Shown here: positions 5,846 through 6,207 of the stretch, in pieces
Position numbering within the stretch: position 1 is the first letter of the stretch
Layout: each line of letters begins with the position of its first letter
The notes under the pieces: model-generated
What the model saw: only the letters and a program-made list of their open reading frames with translations
Database searches by the model: none
What the model was told of the DNA's origin: nothing
Assembly (NCBI GenBank): GCA_017881705.1
Contig: JADGQP010000155.1
Location: 1-6,207, forward strand
DNA: 6,207 bases
Direction: 5' to 3'
Source: Christensenellaceae bacterium
Lineage (GTDB): Bacteria; Bacillota; Clostridia; Christensenellales; Aristaeellaceae
Position numbers and translations under genes: made by a program

Positions 5846-6207
5846 TAGCGTCGGCCTCCCTTCAGGTACTTATCCCACAGGATCCGCTTGGCTATTTCGG
5901 CTTCGTCCGGATCAACGTAAAAACTCTTTGGCGCTTCGCCGTCCTCGCCCGCAGGTTCGCCCGTCGCCCGGGGATCGTCCGCTTCCACGTATGGGTCCGA
6001 CCGCGTGGGATCCTCGTCCATCACGGGCGGATAAAAGCGGCTGTCGGGCGCATTCAGGGGCGAAAGTTCCTCCGCGGCGGAGGTTTCGGGTTCCGCATCG
6101 GACGTGAACGCCTCCGCGGAGCCGCGCGCGTCCGCCGGGCGCGAAGCGTCCGGCACCGCTTCCGCCGCGAGCGGCGGAAGCGGGGAGAGGCGGCTGAGCC
6201 TCGACGC
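5845..6207 (-). CDS. C-terminal part of an acidic, low-complexity protein (partial, start outside window)
   Basis: The frame is open from the right edge to a TAA at 5847-5845, giving 120 visible residues. A GTG at 6156 could be read as a start, but there is no stop before the edge and no clear ribosome binding site, so I treat this as the end of a longer protein. The visible part is rich in Ala, Pro, Glu, Asp and Ser, has no hydrophobic segment and is probably disordered. Only the last 25 residues look ordered (VDPDEAEIAKRILWDKYLKG). The stop overlaps the SEDS start codon, so the gene belongs to the same operon. In Actinobacteria an FHA-domain protein precedes rodA-pbpA; this could be the tail of a similar protein, but no FHA domain lies inside the window. 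I do not recognise the family. Confidence 0.7.
   Translation of the reverse strand, partial: ASRLSRLSPLPPLAAEAVPDASRPADARGSAEAFTSDAEPETSAAEELSPLNAPDSRFYPPVMDEDPTRSDPYVEADDPRATGEPAGEDGEAPKSFYVDPDEAEIAKRILWDKYLKGGRR
6069..6083. repeat. Short GC palindrome in the partial gene
   Basis: CCTCCGC and GCGGAGG flank a single G, giving 7-bp arms. A related palindrome, CTCCGCGGAG, occurs at 6112-6121, so CTCCGCGG appears twice within about 50 bases. Both lie in codons of the low-complexity linker and may simply reflect GC-rich Ala/Glu/Ser coding. Confidence 0.4.
6156..6183. repeat. 13-bp perfect inverted repeat inside the partial gene
   Basis: Arms CCGCTTCCGCCGC (6156-6168) and GCGGCGGAAGCGG (6171-6183) are exact reverse complements around a 2-base centre. 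On the minus strand it encodes part of a Pro/Leu/Ala/Glu linker. It would form a very stable hairpin in the mRNA. Function is unknown; it may be a by-product of biased codon use. Confidence 0.6.

Overview
The window reads as chromosomal DNA from a GC-rich member of the Bacillota, most likely Clostridia. Three things point there: a complete proline T-box leader, strong AGGAGG-type ribosome binding sites, and a SEDS glycosyltransferase / class B PBP pair. This is inferred from gene content and style only. Every supported gene lies on the minus strand, so transcription runs from high to low coordinates.

Layout in transcription order. At the right edge (6207-5845) is the C-terminal end of an acidic, probably disordered protein whose start is outside the window. 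Its stop codon overlaps the start of a RodA/FtsW-family glycan polymerase (5845-4550). A PbpA-like class B penicillin-binding protein follows (4510-3080), starting at TTG behind a perfect Shine-Dalgarno. These three genes look like one cell-wall synthesis operon: the SEDS protein polymerises glycan strands and the PBP crosslinks them. A sigma-A-type promoter just after the PBP stop then drives an auxin-efflux-carrier (AEC) family permease (2858-1914) through a leader of about 160 nt.

A second, stronger promoter (1871-1843) starts a T-box leader with a CCC (proline) specifier, a stem III hairpin, an antiterminator and a competing terminator. It controls proS, an archaeal/eukaryote-type prolyl-tRNA synthetase (1546-104). 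A perfect 17-bp inverted repeat follows proS. The first nine codons of another gene, with its own ribosome binding site, run off the left edge.

I found no mobile element, CRISPR array, tRNA, rRNA or clear sign of gene transfer. The region looks like ordinary housekeeping DNA. The best details are the fully resolvable T-box, the long hairpin after proS, the unexplained leader of the permease and the palindromes in the partial gene at the right edge. I see no evidence for an undescribed system.
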